Shown in pieces: positions 24,743 to 34,374 of a stretch of 64,000 nucleotides of DNA. The translations under genes were made by a program, and so were the position numbers. This DNA is from Bacteroidales bacterium (GTDB taxonomy: Bacteria; Bacteroidota; Bacteroidia; Bacteroidales; UBA932), in NCBI GenBank assembly GCA_017438265.1, contig JAFRVZ010000008.1:1-64000 (forward strand). Direction: 5' to 3'. Numbering within the stretch: the stretch's first letter is position 1; every line of letters starts with the position of its first letter. Below the pieces are notes generated by a model. The model ran no database searches, had not been told where the DNA came from, and saw nothing but the letters and a program-made list of their open reading frames with translations.

Positions 24743-25870
24743 ATGGAACTGTTTGATGTCTATTCCCGCTGGGATGTGGCCCCGGTCCGGGCCCGCGGCT
24801 GCCGCGTCTGGGACGCGGACGGGGTCGAGTATCTCGACCTCTACGGCGGCCACGCCGTGATTTCGGTCGGCCACTCCCATCCCGGCTATATCGCCGCCCT
24901 CAAGGACCAGCTCGACAGGATCGGCTTCTACTCCAACGCCGTCCGGAATCCCCTGCAGGAGGAGCTGGCGCAGCGCCTCGGCGAGGCCTGCGGCTATCCG
25001 GACTATGCGCTGTTCCTGGACAACAGCGGCGCCGAGTCGAACGAGAACGCCGCCAAGCTGGCGTCCTTCCACACCGGCCGCGACCGCATCGTCGCCTTCC
25101 GCCGAAGCTTCCATGGCCGCACCTCCGGCGCGGTCGCGCTGACGGACAACCCCGCCATCGTCTCCCCCTTCAACGCGAACCACAAGGTCACCTTCTGCGA
25201 CCTCGGGGACGCGGAAGGCGTGGAGCGCGCGCTGGCGCAGGGGGATGTCGCCGCCGTGATCGTCGAAGGCATCCAGGGCTGCGGCGGCATCCACGTCCCG
25301 GAAGCCGCCTTCCTGCAGGCGCTGGAGGCCCTCTGCCGCAAGTACGGCAGCGTCCTGATTCTCGACGAGGTCCAGAGCGGCTACGGCCGCACGGGGAAGT
25401 TCTTCGCCCACCAGTGGGCGGGCATCCGCCCCGGCATCATCACGATGGGCAAGGGCATCGCGAACGGCTTCCCCTGCGGCGGCATCCTGATCGCCCCCGA
25501 GTTCCAGGCCCGCAAGGGCATGCTCGGTACGACCTTCGGCGGCAACTACCTCGCCTGCGCGGCCGCCCTCGCCGTCCTCGACATCCTCCGGAAGGAGGAC
25601 CTGATGGCCAACGCCCTCGCCGTCGGCGAACACATCAAGGCCGCGATCCCCGCGAGCCCGCGGATCCGGGAGGTCCGCGGCAAGGGCCTGATGCTCGGCA
25701 TCGAAATGACGGAGGACGTGGCGCCGCTGCGCCGCAGGCTCCTCTGCGAAAAGCATATATTCACCGGCGTGGCCGGCAGCGACATGATCCGCCTGCTCGC
25801 CCCGCTCTGTCTGACCCAAGCCGAGGCGGACCGGTTCCTCGCGGCTTTCCAGGAAGTTCTCGCCCTATGA
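24743..25870 (+). CDS. argD: N-acylornithine aminotransferase (class III)
   Basis: PLP enzyme that makes N-acylornithine from the semialdehyde and glutamate. The 375 residues contain LYGGHAVISVGHSHPGY, the Asp of LILDEVQSGYGRTGKFF, the PLP-lysine segment MGKGIANGFP and TTFGGNYLACAAALAVL. The acyl group is probably succinyl, from the ArgF' neighbour. The stop overlaps the next ATG (ATGA). Confidence 0.94.
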   Translation: MELFDVYSRWDVAPVRARGCRVWDADGVEYLDLYGGHAVISVGHSHPGYIAALKDQLDRIGFYSNAVRNPLQEELAQRLGEACGYPDYALFLDNSGAESNENAAKLASFHTGRDRIVAFRRSFHGRTSGAVALTDNPAIVSPFNANHKVTFCDLGDAEGVERALAQGDVAAVIVEGIQGCGGIHVPEAAFLQALEALCRKYGSVLILDEVQSGYGRTGKFFAHQWAGIRPGIITMGKGIANGFPCGGILIAPEFQARKGMLGTTFGGNYLACAAALAVLDILRKEDLMANALAVGEHIKAAIPASPRIREVRGKGLMLGIEMTEDVAPLRRRLLCEKHIFTGVAGSDMIRLLAPLCLTQAEADRFLAAFQEVLAL

Positions 25871-26835
25871 AATCCTTTTTCCACGTCAGCGACATCGGCG
25901 ACCTCTCCGCCGCCCTGCAGGAAGCGGCCGAGGTCAAGCGGACCCCGTTCGCCTGGAAGGCGCTCGGGGAGAACAAGACGATCATGCTCGTCTTCTTCAA
26001 CAGCAGCCTGCGCACGCGCCTGAGCAGCCAGAAGGCCGCCCTGAACCTCGGGATGAGCCCGATCGTCCTCAACATCGGCCAGGACAGCTGGAAGCTGGAG
26101 ACCGAGATGGGCGTCGTGATGGACGGCGACAAGTCGGAGCACCTGCGGGAAGCCATTCCCGTGATGGCCGGCTACTGCGACATCATCGGCGTGCGTTCGT
26201 TCGCGGGCCTCACGGACCGCGCCTACGACTACGCCGAGACCGTGCTGCGGCAGTTCATCGAGTACGGAGGCAAGCCCGTGATCAGCCTCGAGTCCGCGAC
26301 CGTCCACCCGTGCCAGGCCTTCGCCGACCTGATCACGATCGAGGAATATCGCCGCGGACCGCGGCCGAAGGTCGTCCTGACCTGGGCGCCGCACCCGCGG
26401 TCCCTGCCCCAGGCCGTCCCGAACTCGTTCGCCGAGTGGATGAACGCGGCGGACGTGGAACTCGTCATCACCCACCCGGAAGGATACGAACTCGATCCCG
26501 CCTTCGTCGGGAACGCCCGGGTCGAATACGACCAGATGAAGGCGTTCGAAGGCGCGGACTTCATCTATGCCAAGAACTGGAGCTGTCCGGGCGTCACGGA
26601 CCCGTCGCAGTACGGCCGGGTCCTCTCCCAGGACCGCAGCTGGACCGTCGGGACACGGCAGATGGCCGTGACGAACGACGCCTTCTTCATGCACTGCCTG
26701 CCGGTGCGGCGCAATATGATCGTCACGGACGAAGTCATCGACGCGCCGACGAGCCTCGTGATTCCCGAGGCCGCGAACCGGACGGTGGCGGCGCAGGTCG
26801 TGATGAAACGGATGCTGGAGGACCTGCAGCCATGA
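25867..26835 (+). CDS. argF': N-succinylornithine carbamoyltransferase (ArgF')
   Basis: Transfers carbamoyl phosphate to N-succinylornithine. The 322 residues have the carbamoyl-phosphate motif FFNSSLRTR (43-51) and are very similar to my memory of the B. fragilis enzyme (RLSSQKAALNLGM, WKLETEMGVVMDGDK, HPRSLPQAVPNSFAEWMNA, FMHCLPVRRNMIVTD). The ATG at 25867 overlaps the argD stop. Residue 90 in the substrate loop (DGDKSEH) is Ser, where B. fragilis has the specificity-determining Pro90. Small residues at this site are reported to favour succinyl- over acetylornithine, so the succinyl assignment is kept. The product needs deacylation by the argE product. Confidence 0.93.
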   Translation: MKSFFHVSDIGDLSAALQEAAEVKRTPFAWKALGENKTIMLVFFNSSLRTRLSSQKAALNLGMSPIVLNIGQDSWKLETEMGVVMDGDKSEHLREAIPVMAGYCDIIGVRSFAGLTDRAYDYAETVLRQFIEYGGKPVISLESATVHPCQAFADLITIEEYRRGPRPKVVLTWAPHPRSLPQAVPNSFAEWMNAADVELVITHPEGYELDPAFVGNARVEYDQMKAFEGADFIYAKNWSCPGVTDPSQYGRVLSQDRSWTVGTRQMAVTNDAFFMHCLPVRRNMIVTDEVIDAPTSLVIPEAANRTVAAQVVMKRMLEDLQP

Positions 26836-27623
26836 TCCGGGTCGTGAAAATCGGCGGCAACGTCGTGGACAGTCCGGCGCTGCTCGCGCAGTTCTGCACC
26901 GATTTCTCCGCGCTGGCGGGGCCGAAGGTCCTCGTCCACGGCGGCGGGGTCAAGGCCGGCGCGATCCAGCGGGCGCTCGGGCAGGAGCCCGTGCGCATCG
27001 AAGGACGCCGCGTCACGGACGCCGCGACCCTGGAGGTCGTCGTGATGGCCTACGCCGGCTGGTGCAACAAGGACATCGTCGCCCGGCTGCAGGCCTGCGG
27101 CTGCAACGCCCTCGGCCTCGCGGGCTGCGACGGCGGCGTCATCACGGCCCCGAAACGGCCGCCGAAGACGCTCTCGGACGGCGTGACGCAAGTCGATTTT
27201 GGCTTCGTCGGCGACGTGACGCCGGCCAGCGTGGACGCCGAATTCCTGCGGCAGCTGCTGGACGCCGGCCTCGTGCCGGTCCTCTGCGCCATCAACCACG
27301 ACGGGCACGGGCAGCTGCTCAACACCAACGCCGACACGGTCGCCTCCTGTGTCGCGGCCGCCCTCGGCGCCGAACTGATCTACTGCTTCGAGAAGGCGGG
27401 CGTCCTGCGGGACGCGGCCGACGGGAGCAGCGTCATCCCGCGGATCAGCGCCGCGGATTTCGCGCGCCTGCGGGCGGACGGCACCGTCTCCGACGGGATG
27501 CTTCCGAAGCTTGAAACCGCGTTCCGGGCCCTGGAGGACGGGGCGCCCCGCGTCGTGGTCTGCCACGCCGCGAACCTGCTGAACCCGACCAGCGGGACTG
27601 TACTGACACTGAACGGAGAATAA
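26832..27623 (+). CDS. argB: N-acylglutamate kinase
   Basis: Phosphorylates N-succinyl- (or N-acetyl-) glutamate, the step before ArgC. The 263 residues have the amino-acid-kinase fold: VVKIGGNVV, VLVHGGGVKAGA, the substrate region EGRRVTDAATLEVVVMAYAG and LINTNADTVAS-like LLNTNADTVASC. The ATG overlaps the argF' stop and the TAA shares a base with the argE ATG. Whether arginine inhibits it cannot be read from the sequence. Confidence 0.94.
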   Translation: MIRVVKIGGNVVDSPALLAQFCTDFSALAGPKVLVHGGGVKAGAIQRALGQEPVRIEGRRVTDAATLEVVVMAYAGWCNKDIVARLQACGCNALGLAGCDGGVITAPKRPPKTLSDGVTQVDFGFVGDVTPASVDAEFLRQLLDAGLVPVLCAINHDGHGQLLNTNADTVASCVAAALGAELIYCFEKAGVLRDAADGSSVIPRISAADFARLRADGTVSDGMLPKLETAFRALEDGAPRVVVCHAANLLNPTSGTVLTLNGE

Positions 27624-28714
27624 TGGAGTACGGAAAGTATATCGAACTGCTGCGGAGCCTGGTCCGGATTCCCCGGGTCACGGGGGACGAGGGCGCGGCG
27701 GCGGACCGGATGGAAGCTTTCCTCGCGGGCGAAGGCGTCCCCTGTACGCGCGTACGGAACAACGTGCTCGCGCGCAGCCGCCGTTTCGACCCGGCGAAGA
27801 AGACGCTGGCCCTCGACGCCCACCTCGACACGGTTGCGCCCGCGGCGGGCTATTCCCGCGACCCGTTCGACCCCGGGGATGACCCGGAGAAGGTCTGGGG
27901 CCTCGGATCGAACGACGACGGCGGCAGCGTCGCCGCGATGACGGCCGCTTTCTGCGCGTTGTGGGAGCGGGACCTGCCCGTGAACCTGATGCTCGTGCTG
28001 ACCTGTGAGGAAGAGCGCTCCGGCCCGAACGGGGCCGCGTACCTGTACGACGCGGGCGGCTTCTTCACCGCGCAGGCGGAGTTCCCCTACCCCGACTGGG
28101 TCCTGGTCGGGGAGCCGACGGGGATGCAGGCGGCGGTCTGCGAGCGGGGGCTCCTCGTCCTCGACGGGGAGGCCCGCGGCGTCAGCGGCCACGCCGCGCG
28201 CGAGGAGGGCGTGAACGCCCTCTACCTCGCGCTCGACGACATCGCCCGCCTGCGCGCCCACCGCTTCGGGCGCCGCTCCCCGCTGATGGGCGACGTGAAA
28301 CTGACCGTGACCCAGATCGAAGCCGGGACGGCCCACAACGTCGTCCCCGAGCGCTGCCGCTTCGTCGTGGACATCCGCCCGACGGAGCAGTACACCCCCG
28401 CCGAAATCCTCGCGGAGCTGCAGGCGGTCTGCGGCAGCACGCTGACCCCGCGCAACCTCTCGAACCGCTCTTCGGCGACGCCGGAAGCGTCTCCGCTGCG
28501 CGCGGCCGCCCGCGCCCTCGGCATCGGGACCTACTCCTCCCCGACGACGTCGAACTGGATGCGCATCCGCTGCGATGCGATGAAGATTGGGCCGGGCGAA
28601 TCCGCCCGCTCCCACCGCCCCGACGAATACCTCCTGGCCGCCGAACTCCGGCAGGCCATCCCGCAATACATCGCTTTCATCGAAAGACTCGCCTATGGCA
28701 ACACTATGGAATAA
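27623..28714 (+). CDS. argE: M20-family N-acylornithine/N-acylcitrulline deacylase
   Basis: Zinc hydrolase that removes the acyl group late in the pathway. In the succinyl route it probably acts on N-succinylcitrulline. The 363 residues carry the M20 metal motifs LDAHLDTVAP, GSNDDGGSVAA and the catalytic Glu pair TCEEERSG, plus a dimerisation domain (about 170-275). It overlaps argH by 20 nt. The position between argB and argH supports a biosynthetic rather than a peptidase role. Confidence 0.9.
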   Translation: MEYGKYIELLRSLVRIPRVTGDEGAAADRMEAFLAGEGVPCTRVRNNVLARSRRFDPAKKTLALDAHLDTVAPAAGYSRDPFDPGDDPEKVWGLGSNDDGGSVAAMTAAFCALWERDLPVNLMLVLTCEEERSGPNGAAYLYDAGGFFTAQAEFPYPDWVLVGEPTGMQAAVCERGLLVLDGEARGVSGHAAREEGVNALYLALDDIARLRAHRFGRRSPLMGDVKLTVTQIEAGTAHNVVPERCRFVVDIRPTEQYTPAEILAELQAVCGSTLTPRNLSNRSSATPEASPLRAAARALGIGTYSSPTTSNWMRIRCDAMKIGPGESARSHRPDEYLLAAELRQAIPQYIAFIERLAYGNTME

Positions 28715-30011
28715 AGGAACCGACGCGACCCGCGTAGTCGAAGCATTCACCGTCGGCAGCGACCGCATCCTGGACCTGCAGCTTGCGAAATACGATATCC
28801 AGGGATCCCTGGTCCACATCCGGATGCTGGAAAGCATCGGGCTGCTGGAAAGCGCCGAACGGCAGCGCCTCTCCGCGGAGTTGGAGAAGATCCTCGCGAC
28901 CGTCGAGGACGGCAGCTTCCGCCTGGAGGAGGATGTCGAGGACATCCACTCCCAGGTCGAGCTGCTCCTGACCCGCGCGCTGGGCGACGCCGGCAAGAAG
29001 ATCCACGCCGGGCGCTCCCGCAACGACCAGGTGCTCGTGGACATCAAGCTCTTCCTGAAGGACGAGCTGCTGCAGCTGCGGGAGCAGGTGCGCATGCTGT
29101 TCGCGCAGCTGCAGGACCTGAGCGAACGCCACCGCGAGACCCTGCTGCCGGGCTACACCCACGGCCAGGTCGCGATGCCCTCCTCCTTCGGGCTCTGGTT
29201 CGGGGCCTATGCGGAGGCGCTGGTGGACGACATGTACCAGCTCGGCGGGGCGTACCGGGTCGCGGACCGCAACCCGCTGGGTTCGGCCGCGGGCTACGGC
29301 AGTTCCTTCCCGCTCGACCGGAAGATGACGACGGAGCTGCTGGGCTTCGCCTCGCCCGTGTACAACAGCGTCGCGGCGCAGCTGCAGCGGGGGAAGGCGG
29401 AACGCGCCGTGGCCTCCGCGATCGGCGCCGTCGCGCTGACGCTGAACAAGTTCGCCGCCGACTGCTGCCTCTACATGGGCTCCAACTTCGGCTTCATCCG
29501 CTTCCCGGACGAGCTGACGACCGGTTCGAGCATCATGCCCCACAAGAAGAATCCGGACGTCTGGGAAATCATCCGGGGGCGCTGCAACCGGATCCTGGCG
29601 GTCGAGAACGAGGTTTCGATGCTCTGCAGCAACCTGCCGCACGGCTACCACCGCGACTTCCAGCTCCTGAAGGAAATCCTCTTCCCCGCGCTGGAATCGA
29701 TGCACATCTGCCTGAACATGACCTGCTACATGCTGGAGCACATCGAGGTCCGCGAGGACATCCTGAAAGACCCGCGCTACGCATACCTCTTCACGGTCGA
29801 GGAAGTCAACCGGCGGACCCTTGCCGGGACGCCGTTCCGCGACGCCTACCGGCAGGTCGGCGCCGAGGTGAACGCAGGCACCTTCCGCTACGCCGGCGGC
29901 GACCCCGCGACCCTGAAGGCCTCCGACCTCGGCCATACCCACGCCGGCAGCCTCGGCAATCTCTGCAACCAGGAAATCGCCGCCCTGATGGACGCGGCGG
30001 CACAGTGGTAG
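28695..30011 (+). CDS. argH: Argininosuccinate lyase
   Basis: Splits argininosuccinate to arginine and fumarate. The 438 residues include HAGRSRNDQVLVDIKLFLKD, the HGQVAMPSSFG region with the catalytic His and the superfamily signature GSSIMPHKKNPDV. The ATG at 28695 lies within the end of argE, and MATLWNKG matches the usual start of Bacteroidota ArgH. carA follows after 7 nt. Confidence 0.96.
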   Translation: MATLWNKGTDATRVVEAFTVGSDRILDLQLAKYDIQGSLVHIRMLESIGLLESAERQRLSAELEKILATVEDGSFRLEEDVEDIHSQVELLLTRALGDAGKKIHAGRSRNDQVLVDIKLFLKDELLQLREQVRMLFAQLQDLSERHRETLLPGYTHGQVAMPSSFGLWFGAYAEALVDDMYQLGGAYRVADRNPLGSAAGYGSSFPLDRKMTTELLGFASPVYNSVAAQLQRGKAERAVASAIGAVALTLNKFAADCCLYMGSNFGFIRFPDELTTGSSIMPHKKNPDVWEIIRGRCNRILAVENEVSMLCSNLPHGYHRDFQLLKEILFPALESMHICLNMTCYMLEHIEVREDILKDPRYAYLFTVEEVNRRTLAGTPFRDAYRQVGAEVNAGTFRYAGGDPATLKASDLGHTHAGSLGNLCNQEIAALMDAAAQW

Positions 30012-30018
30012 CCGGCCT

Positions 30019-31095
30019 ATGGAAACACGGAAAAAAGCGGCCCTCATCCTGCAGAACGGGCGCCGGATGGAAGGATGGAGCTTCGGATACGACGGCCCCT
30101 GCGGCGGAGAAGTGGTCTTCTCCACCGCGATGGTCGGCTACCCCGAAAGCCTGACGGACCCCTCCTACGCCGGCCAGATCCTCTGCGTGACCTATCCCCT
30201 GATCGGCAACTACGGCATCCCGCCGATGGAAGCCGACGCCGACGGCATCTGCCGGACCTTCGAGTCCGAGCGGATCCACGTCCGCGGACTCATCATCTCC
30301 GACTACAGCGAGAAATACAGCCACTGGGACGCCGTCCGGAGCCTCGGCGACTGGCTGCAGGAGCAGCGCATCCCCGGCATCTGCGGCATCGACACGCGGG
30401 CGCTGACCCAGCTGCTCCGCGAGGAAGGCGCGATGCTCGGGAAGATCGTGCCGGAAGGCGGGGACGAACGTTTCGACGTCGCCGACCCGAACCTGGAGAA
30501 CCTGGTCGCCCAGGTCAGCTGCCGGGAAATCATCCGCTACGGCCACGGCGCGAAGAAGGTCGTGCTGGTCGACTGCGGCGTCAAGCACCAGATCCTCCGC
30601 TGCCTCGTCAGCCGCGGTATCGAGCTGGTCCGCGTGCCTTGGGACTATGACTTCAACCAGCTCGACTGGGACGGGCTCTTCATCTCGAACGGCCCGGGCA
30701 ACCCGGCGCTCTGCGGCGTGACCGTGGCACACATCCGGCAGGCGCTCGCGGGCGAGCGGCCCGTCTGCGGCATCTGCATGGGCAACCAGCTCCTCGGCAC
30801 CGCCGCCGGCGCGACGACCTACAAGCTCAAATACGGCCACCGCAGCCACAACCAGCCCGTCCGCCGCGTCGGCACGGACCAGTGCTTCATCACCTCCCAG
30901 AACCACGGATTCGCGCTGGACGACAGCCGCCTCCCGGCGGGCTGGGAGCCGTACTTCGTCAACATGAACGACGGAACCAACGAAGGCATCCGCCATACCT
31001 CCAAGCCCTTCTTCTCCGCCCAGTTCCACCCGGAAGCCTCCAGCGGCCCCGTGGACACGGAGTTCTTTTTCGACGACTTCATCTCCCGCTTATGA
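30019..31095 (+). CDS. carA: Carbamoyl-phosphate synthase, glutaminase (small) subunit
   Basis: Hydrolyses glutamine and channels ammonia to CarB. The 358 residues consist of the CPSase small-chain domain (1-135; LQNGRRMEGWSFGYDG, GEVVFSTAMVGYPESLTDPS) and a class I glutaminase domain with nucleophilic Cys in VCGICMGNQLLG and His/Glu in AQFHPEASSGP. Its location behind the arg genes suggests that the carbamoyl phosphate mainly serves arginine synthesis. Confidence 0.95.
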   Translation: METRKKAALILQNGRRMEGWSFGYDGPCGGEVVFSTAMVGYPESLTDPSYAGQILCVTYPLIGNYGIPPMEADADGICRTFESERIHVRGLIISDYSEKYSHWDAVRSLGDWLQEQRIPGICGIDTRALTQLLREEGAMLGKIVPEGGDERFDVADPNLENLVAQVSCREIIRYGHGAKKVVLVDCGVKHQILRCLVSRGIELVRVPWDYDFNQLDWDGLFISNGPGNPALCGVTVAHIRQALAGERPVCGICMGNQLLGTAAGATTYKLKYGHRSHNQPVRRVGTDQCFITSQNHGFALDDSRLPAGWEPYFVNMNDGTNEGIRHTSKPFFSAQFHPEASSGPVDTEFFFDDFISRL

Positions 31096-34000
31096 TTGAC
31101 ACCGGTATCAAGAAAGTCCTGGTGCTCGGTTCGGGCGCCCTCAAGATCGGCGAGGCCGGCGAGTTCGATTACAGCGGCTCGCAGGCGCTGAAAGCCCTGC
31201 GCGAAGAAGGGATCGCGACCGTGCTCATCAATCCGAACATCGCCACGGTCCAGACCTCCGAAGGCGTCGCCGACCGCATCTATTTCCTGCCGGTGACCCC
31301 CTTCTTCGTCGAAGAAGTCATCCGCAAGGAGCAGCCGCAGGGCATCCTCCTCTCCTTCGGCGGCCAGACGGCCCTGAACTGCGGCGTGGAGCTCTACAAG
31401 GCCGGCATCCTCGAGAAATACGGCGTCCGCGTCCTCGGGACCCCGGTCCAGTCCATCATCGACACGGAGGACCGGGAGCGCTTCGTGGAACGCCTGGACG
31501 AGATCGGCGTCAAGACGATCCGCTCCCACGCGGCCGCCAGTCTCGCGGAGGCGCGTGCCGCCGCCCGGGAAGTCGGCTATCCCGTCATCCTGCGCGCCGC
31601 CTACGCGCTGGGCGGGTTGGGCTCCGGCTTCTGCGAGAACGAGCAGGAGCTCGACGCCCTGGCCGGCAAGGCCTTCTCCTTCTCGCCGCAGGTGCTCGTG
31701 GAGAAGTCCCTCCGCGGATGGAAAGAGATCGAGTATGAGGTCGTCCGCGACCGCTACGACAACTGCGTCACGGTCTGCAACATGGAGAATTTCGACCCGC
31801 TCGGCATCCACACCGGCGAGAGCATCGTGGTCGCGCCCTCCCAGACCCTGACGAACGACGAATACCATTTCCTGCGCAAGATCGCGATCGACCTCGTCCG
31901 CCACGTCGGCATCGTCGGCGAATGCAATGTCCAGTACGCGTTCAGCCCGGACGGGGAGGACTACCGCGTCATCGAGGTCAATGCGCGCCTGAGCCGCTCT
32001 TCCGCCCTGGCGTCCAAGGCGACGGGCTATCCCCTCGCCTTCATCGCCGCCAAGCTGGGCCTCGGCTACGGCCTCTTCGAACTGAAGAACTCCGTGACCC
32101 GGACGACGCCCGCCTTCTTCGAGCCCGCCCTCGACTATGTGGTCTGCAAGATTCCCCGCTGGGACCTCGCCAAGTTCAAGGGCGTCTCCCGGGAGATCGG
32201 CTCCAGCATGAAGAGCGTCGGCGAAGTGATGGCCGTCGGCCGGAGCTTCGAGGAAGCGATCCAGAAAGGCATCCGGATGATCGGGCAGGGCGCCAACGGC
32301 TTCGTCTGCAACAAGCCCTTCAAGGCCGAGGACCTGGATTACGCCCTCTCCCACCCGACCGATACGCGCATCTTCGCCATCGCGGCCGCCTTCGAGGCCG
32401 GCTACAGCGTGGACCGCATCCACGCCCTGACCCGCATCGACCGCTGGTTCCTCGACAAGCTCGACAACATCGAGACGACCTACCGGGAGCTGGAGCGCTG
32501 CAAGAAGCTCCAGGACATCGGCTTCGACCTGCTGCGCAAGGCCAAGGGCCAGGGCTTCTCGGACATCCAGGTCGCCCGGGTGCTGGAGATCCCCGAAGCG
32601 CGCGTGCGGGAATACCGCGCCCGCCTCGGCCTGCGCCCCCGCGTCAAGCAGATCGACACCCTCGCCGCGGAGTTCCCCGCCTCGACCAACTACCTGTATC
32701 TGACCTACAACGGCGAGACCGACGACGTCCCCTTCCGGGACGGGTCCCATACCGTCGTCGTGCTGGGCTCCGGAGCATACCGGATCGGCAGCAGCGTGGA
32801 GTTCGACTGGTGCGGCGTCAACGCCGTCCAGACCCTCCGCCGGGAGGGCTACCAGGCCGTCGTCGTCAACTGCAACCCAGAGACCGTCTCGACGGACTAC
32901 GACTGCAGCGACCGGCTCTATTTCGACGAACTCAGCTACGAGACCGTGATGGACATCTGCGCGGTCGAGCAGCCGTACGGCGTGATCGTGAGCGTCGGCG
33001 GGCAGATTCCGAACAACCTCGCCCTGCCGCTCCAGCAGGGCGGCATCCGCATCCTGGGCACATCCGCCTACGATATCGACCGGGCGGAGGACCGCAACAA
33101 GTTCTCGCAGATCGTCGACCGGCTCGGCATCGACCAGCCCCGCTGGAGCGAACTCTCGACGCGGGAGGACGTGGACCGCTTCATCGCGGAAGTCGGCTTC
33201 CCCGTGCTCGTGCGGCCCTCCTATGTGCTTTCCGGCGCCGCGATGAACGTCTGCTACTCCCACGAGGACCTCTCGGGCTTCCTGGAACTGGCGGCGGAGG
33301 TCTCGGAGGAGCATCCGGTCGTGATCAGCAGCTTCATGCAGCGCTGCAAGGAGATCGAGTTCGACGCCGTCGCGGACGGCGGCCGCCTGATCGCCTACGC
33401 GATCTCCGAGCACGTCGAGTACGCGGGCGTCCACTCCGGCGACGCGACGATCCAGTGTCCGCCGCAGAAGCTCTACGGCGTCACGATCGAGCGGCTCAAG
33501 AAGAAGGCGGCCGCCATCGCCGCCGAGCTGCGCATCACCGGCCCCTTCAACATCCAGTTCCTGGCCCAGAGCGGCCAGATCAAGGTCATCGAGTGCAACC
33601 TGCGGGCCTCGCGGAGCTTCCCCTTCGTCTCCAAGGTCTTGAAAGTCAATTTCATCGACCTGGCGACCCGGGCGATGCTCGGCCTGCGGCCGGAGCCCTG
33701 CCTGAAGAATGCCTTCGCACTTGAGTACGTCGGCGTCAAGGCCTCGCAGTTCTCCTTCGCCCGCCTCGGACAGGCGGACCCCGTCACCGGCGTGGACATG
33801 GCGTCCACGGGCGAGGTCGGCTGCCTCGGCGACAACTTCGACGAAGCCCTGCTGAAGGCGCTGCTCTCCGTCGGCCTCAGCATCCCCGCCCGCGCCGTGC
33901 TGATTTCCTCCGGCGACCCGATGCAGAAAGCGAAGCTCCTGCCCTACTGCCGGATGCTCGTGGACAGCGGGTATACGCTCTATGCGACCCCGGGATCACA

Positions 34001-34292
34001 GAAATACCTGGAAGAGAACGGGATACCGGCGGCCGTCGCCCCCTGGCCGGGCGAAGCGGAAACGGATGGCGATGCGGTCGGGCTGATCCGCAGCCACACC
34101 GTGGACCTCGTCGTCAACGTCCCGAAGAACTTCACCCGCCGCGAGCTGACGAACGGCTACCGGATCCGCCGCGCCGCCGTCGATTTCAACGTGCCGCTGG
34201 TCACGAACGCGCGGCTCGCCTCCGCTTTCATCCGCGCCTTCTGCACCCTGCGTCCGGAAGATCTTGCCATCAAGGCCTGGGATGAGTATTAA
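31092..34292 (+). CDS. carB: Carbamoyl-phosphate synthase, large subunit
   Basis: Makes carbamoyl phosphate from bicarbonate, ammonia and two ATP. The 1066 residues contain two homologous synthetase halves, each with pre-ATP-grasp and ATP-grasp domains: half 1 about 1-400 (VLGSGALKIGEAGEFDYSG) and half 2 about 550-935 (VVLGSGAYRIGSSVEFDWCG). An oligomerisation domain lies between them, and a C-terminal MGS-like allosteric domain occupies about 935-1066. The ATG overlaps the carA stop. It is last in the ten-gene operon. The length is normal. Confidence 0.96.
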   Translation: MIDTGIKKVLVLGSGALKIGEAGEFDYSGSQALKALREEGIATVLINPNIATVQTSEGVADRIYFLPVTPFFVEEVIRKEQPQGILLSFGGQTALNCGVELYKAGILEKYGVRVLGTPVQSIIDTEDRERFVERLDEIGVKTIRSHAAASLAEARAAAREVGYPVILRAAYALGGLGSGFCENEQELDALAGKAFSFSPQVLVEKSLRGWKEIEYEVVRDRYDNCVTVCNMENFDPLGIHTGESIVVAPSQTLTNDEYHFLRKIAIDLVRHVGIVGECNVQYAFSPDGEDYRVIEVNARLSRSSALASKATGYPLAFIAAKLGLGYGLFELKNSVTRTTPAFFEPALDYVVCKIPRWDLAKFKGVSREIGSSMKSVGEVMAVGRSFEEAIQKGIRMIGQGANGFVCNKPFKAEDLDYALSHPTDTRIFAIAAAFEAGYSVDRIHALTRIDRWFLDKLDNIETTYRELERCKKLQDIGFDLLRKAKGQGFSDIQVARVLEIPEARVREYRARLGLRPRVKQIDTLAAEFPASTNYLYLTYNGETDDVPFRDGSHTVVVLGSGAYRIGSSVEFDWCGVNAVQTLRREGYQAVVVNCNPETVSTDYDCSDRLYFDELSYETVMDICAVEQPYGVIVSVGGQIPNNLALPLQQGGIRILGTSAYDIDRAEDRNKFSQIVDRLGIDQPRWSELSTREDVDRFIAEVGFPVLVRPSYVLSGAAMNVCYSHEDLSGFLELAAEVSEEHPVVISSFMQRCKEIEFDAVADGGRLIAYAISEHVEYAGVHSGDATIQCPPQKLYGVTIERLKKKAAAIAAELRITGPFNIQFLAQSGQIKVIECNLRASRSFPFVSKVLKVNFIDLATRAMLGLRPEPCLKNAFALEYVGVKASQFSFARLGQADPVTGVDMASTGEVGCLGDNFDEALLKALLSVGLSIPARAVLISSGDPMQKAKLLPYCRMLVDSGYTLYATPGSQKYLEENGIPAAVAPWPGEAETDGDAVGLIRSHTVDLVVNVPKNFTRRELTNGYRIRRAAVDFNVPLVTNARLASAFIRAFCTLRPEDLAIKAWDEY

Positions 34293-34343
34293 AGTCGGAT
34301 TTTCTCTTTTTTTCAGGCGTTTCCTACGAAATTTCAAAGAATT

Positions 34344-34373
34344 GGTGTAACTTTCATAAGAATCTGTTACACC
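34344..34373. promoter_or_regulatory. Perfect inverted repeat at the start of the sugar-utilisation operon (candidate operator)
   Basis: GGTGTAAC (34344-34351), a 14-nt spacer and GTTACACC (34366-34373) form a perfect 8-bp inverted repeat with half-site centres 22 bp apart, about two helical turns. It ends one base before the epimerase ATG and contains a -7-like TAACTTTC (34348-34355). This suits a dimeric repressor or activator site better than a terminator, as no T-tract follows. No regulator gene is encoded nearby. Confidence 0.55.
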
Positions 34374-34374
34374 T

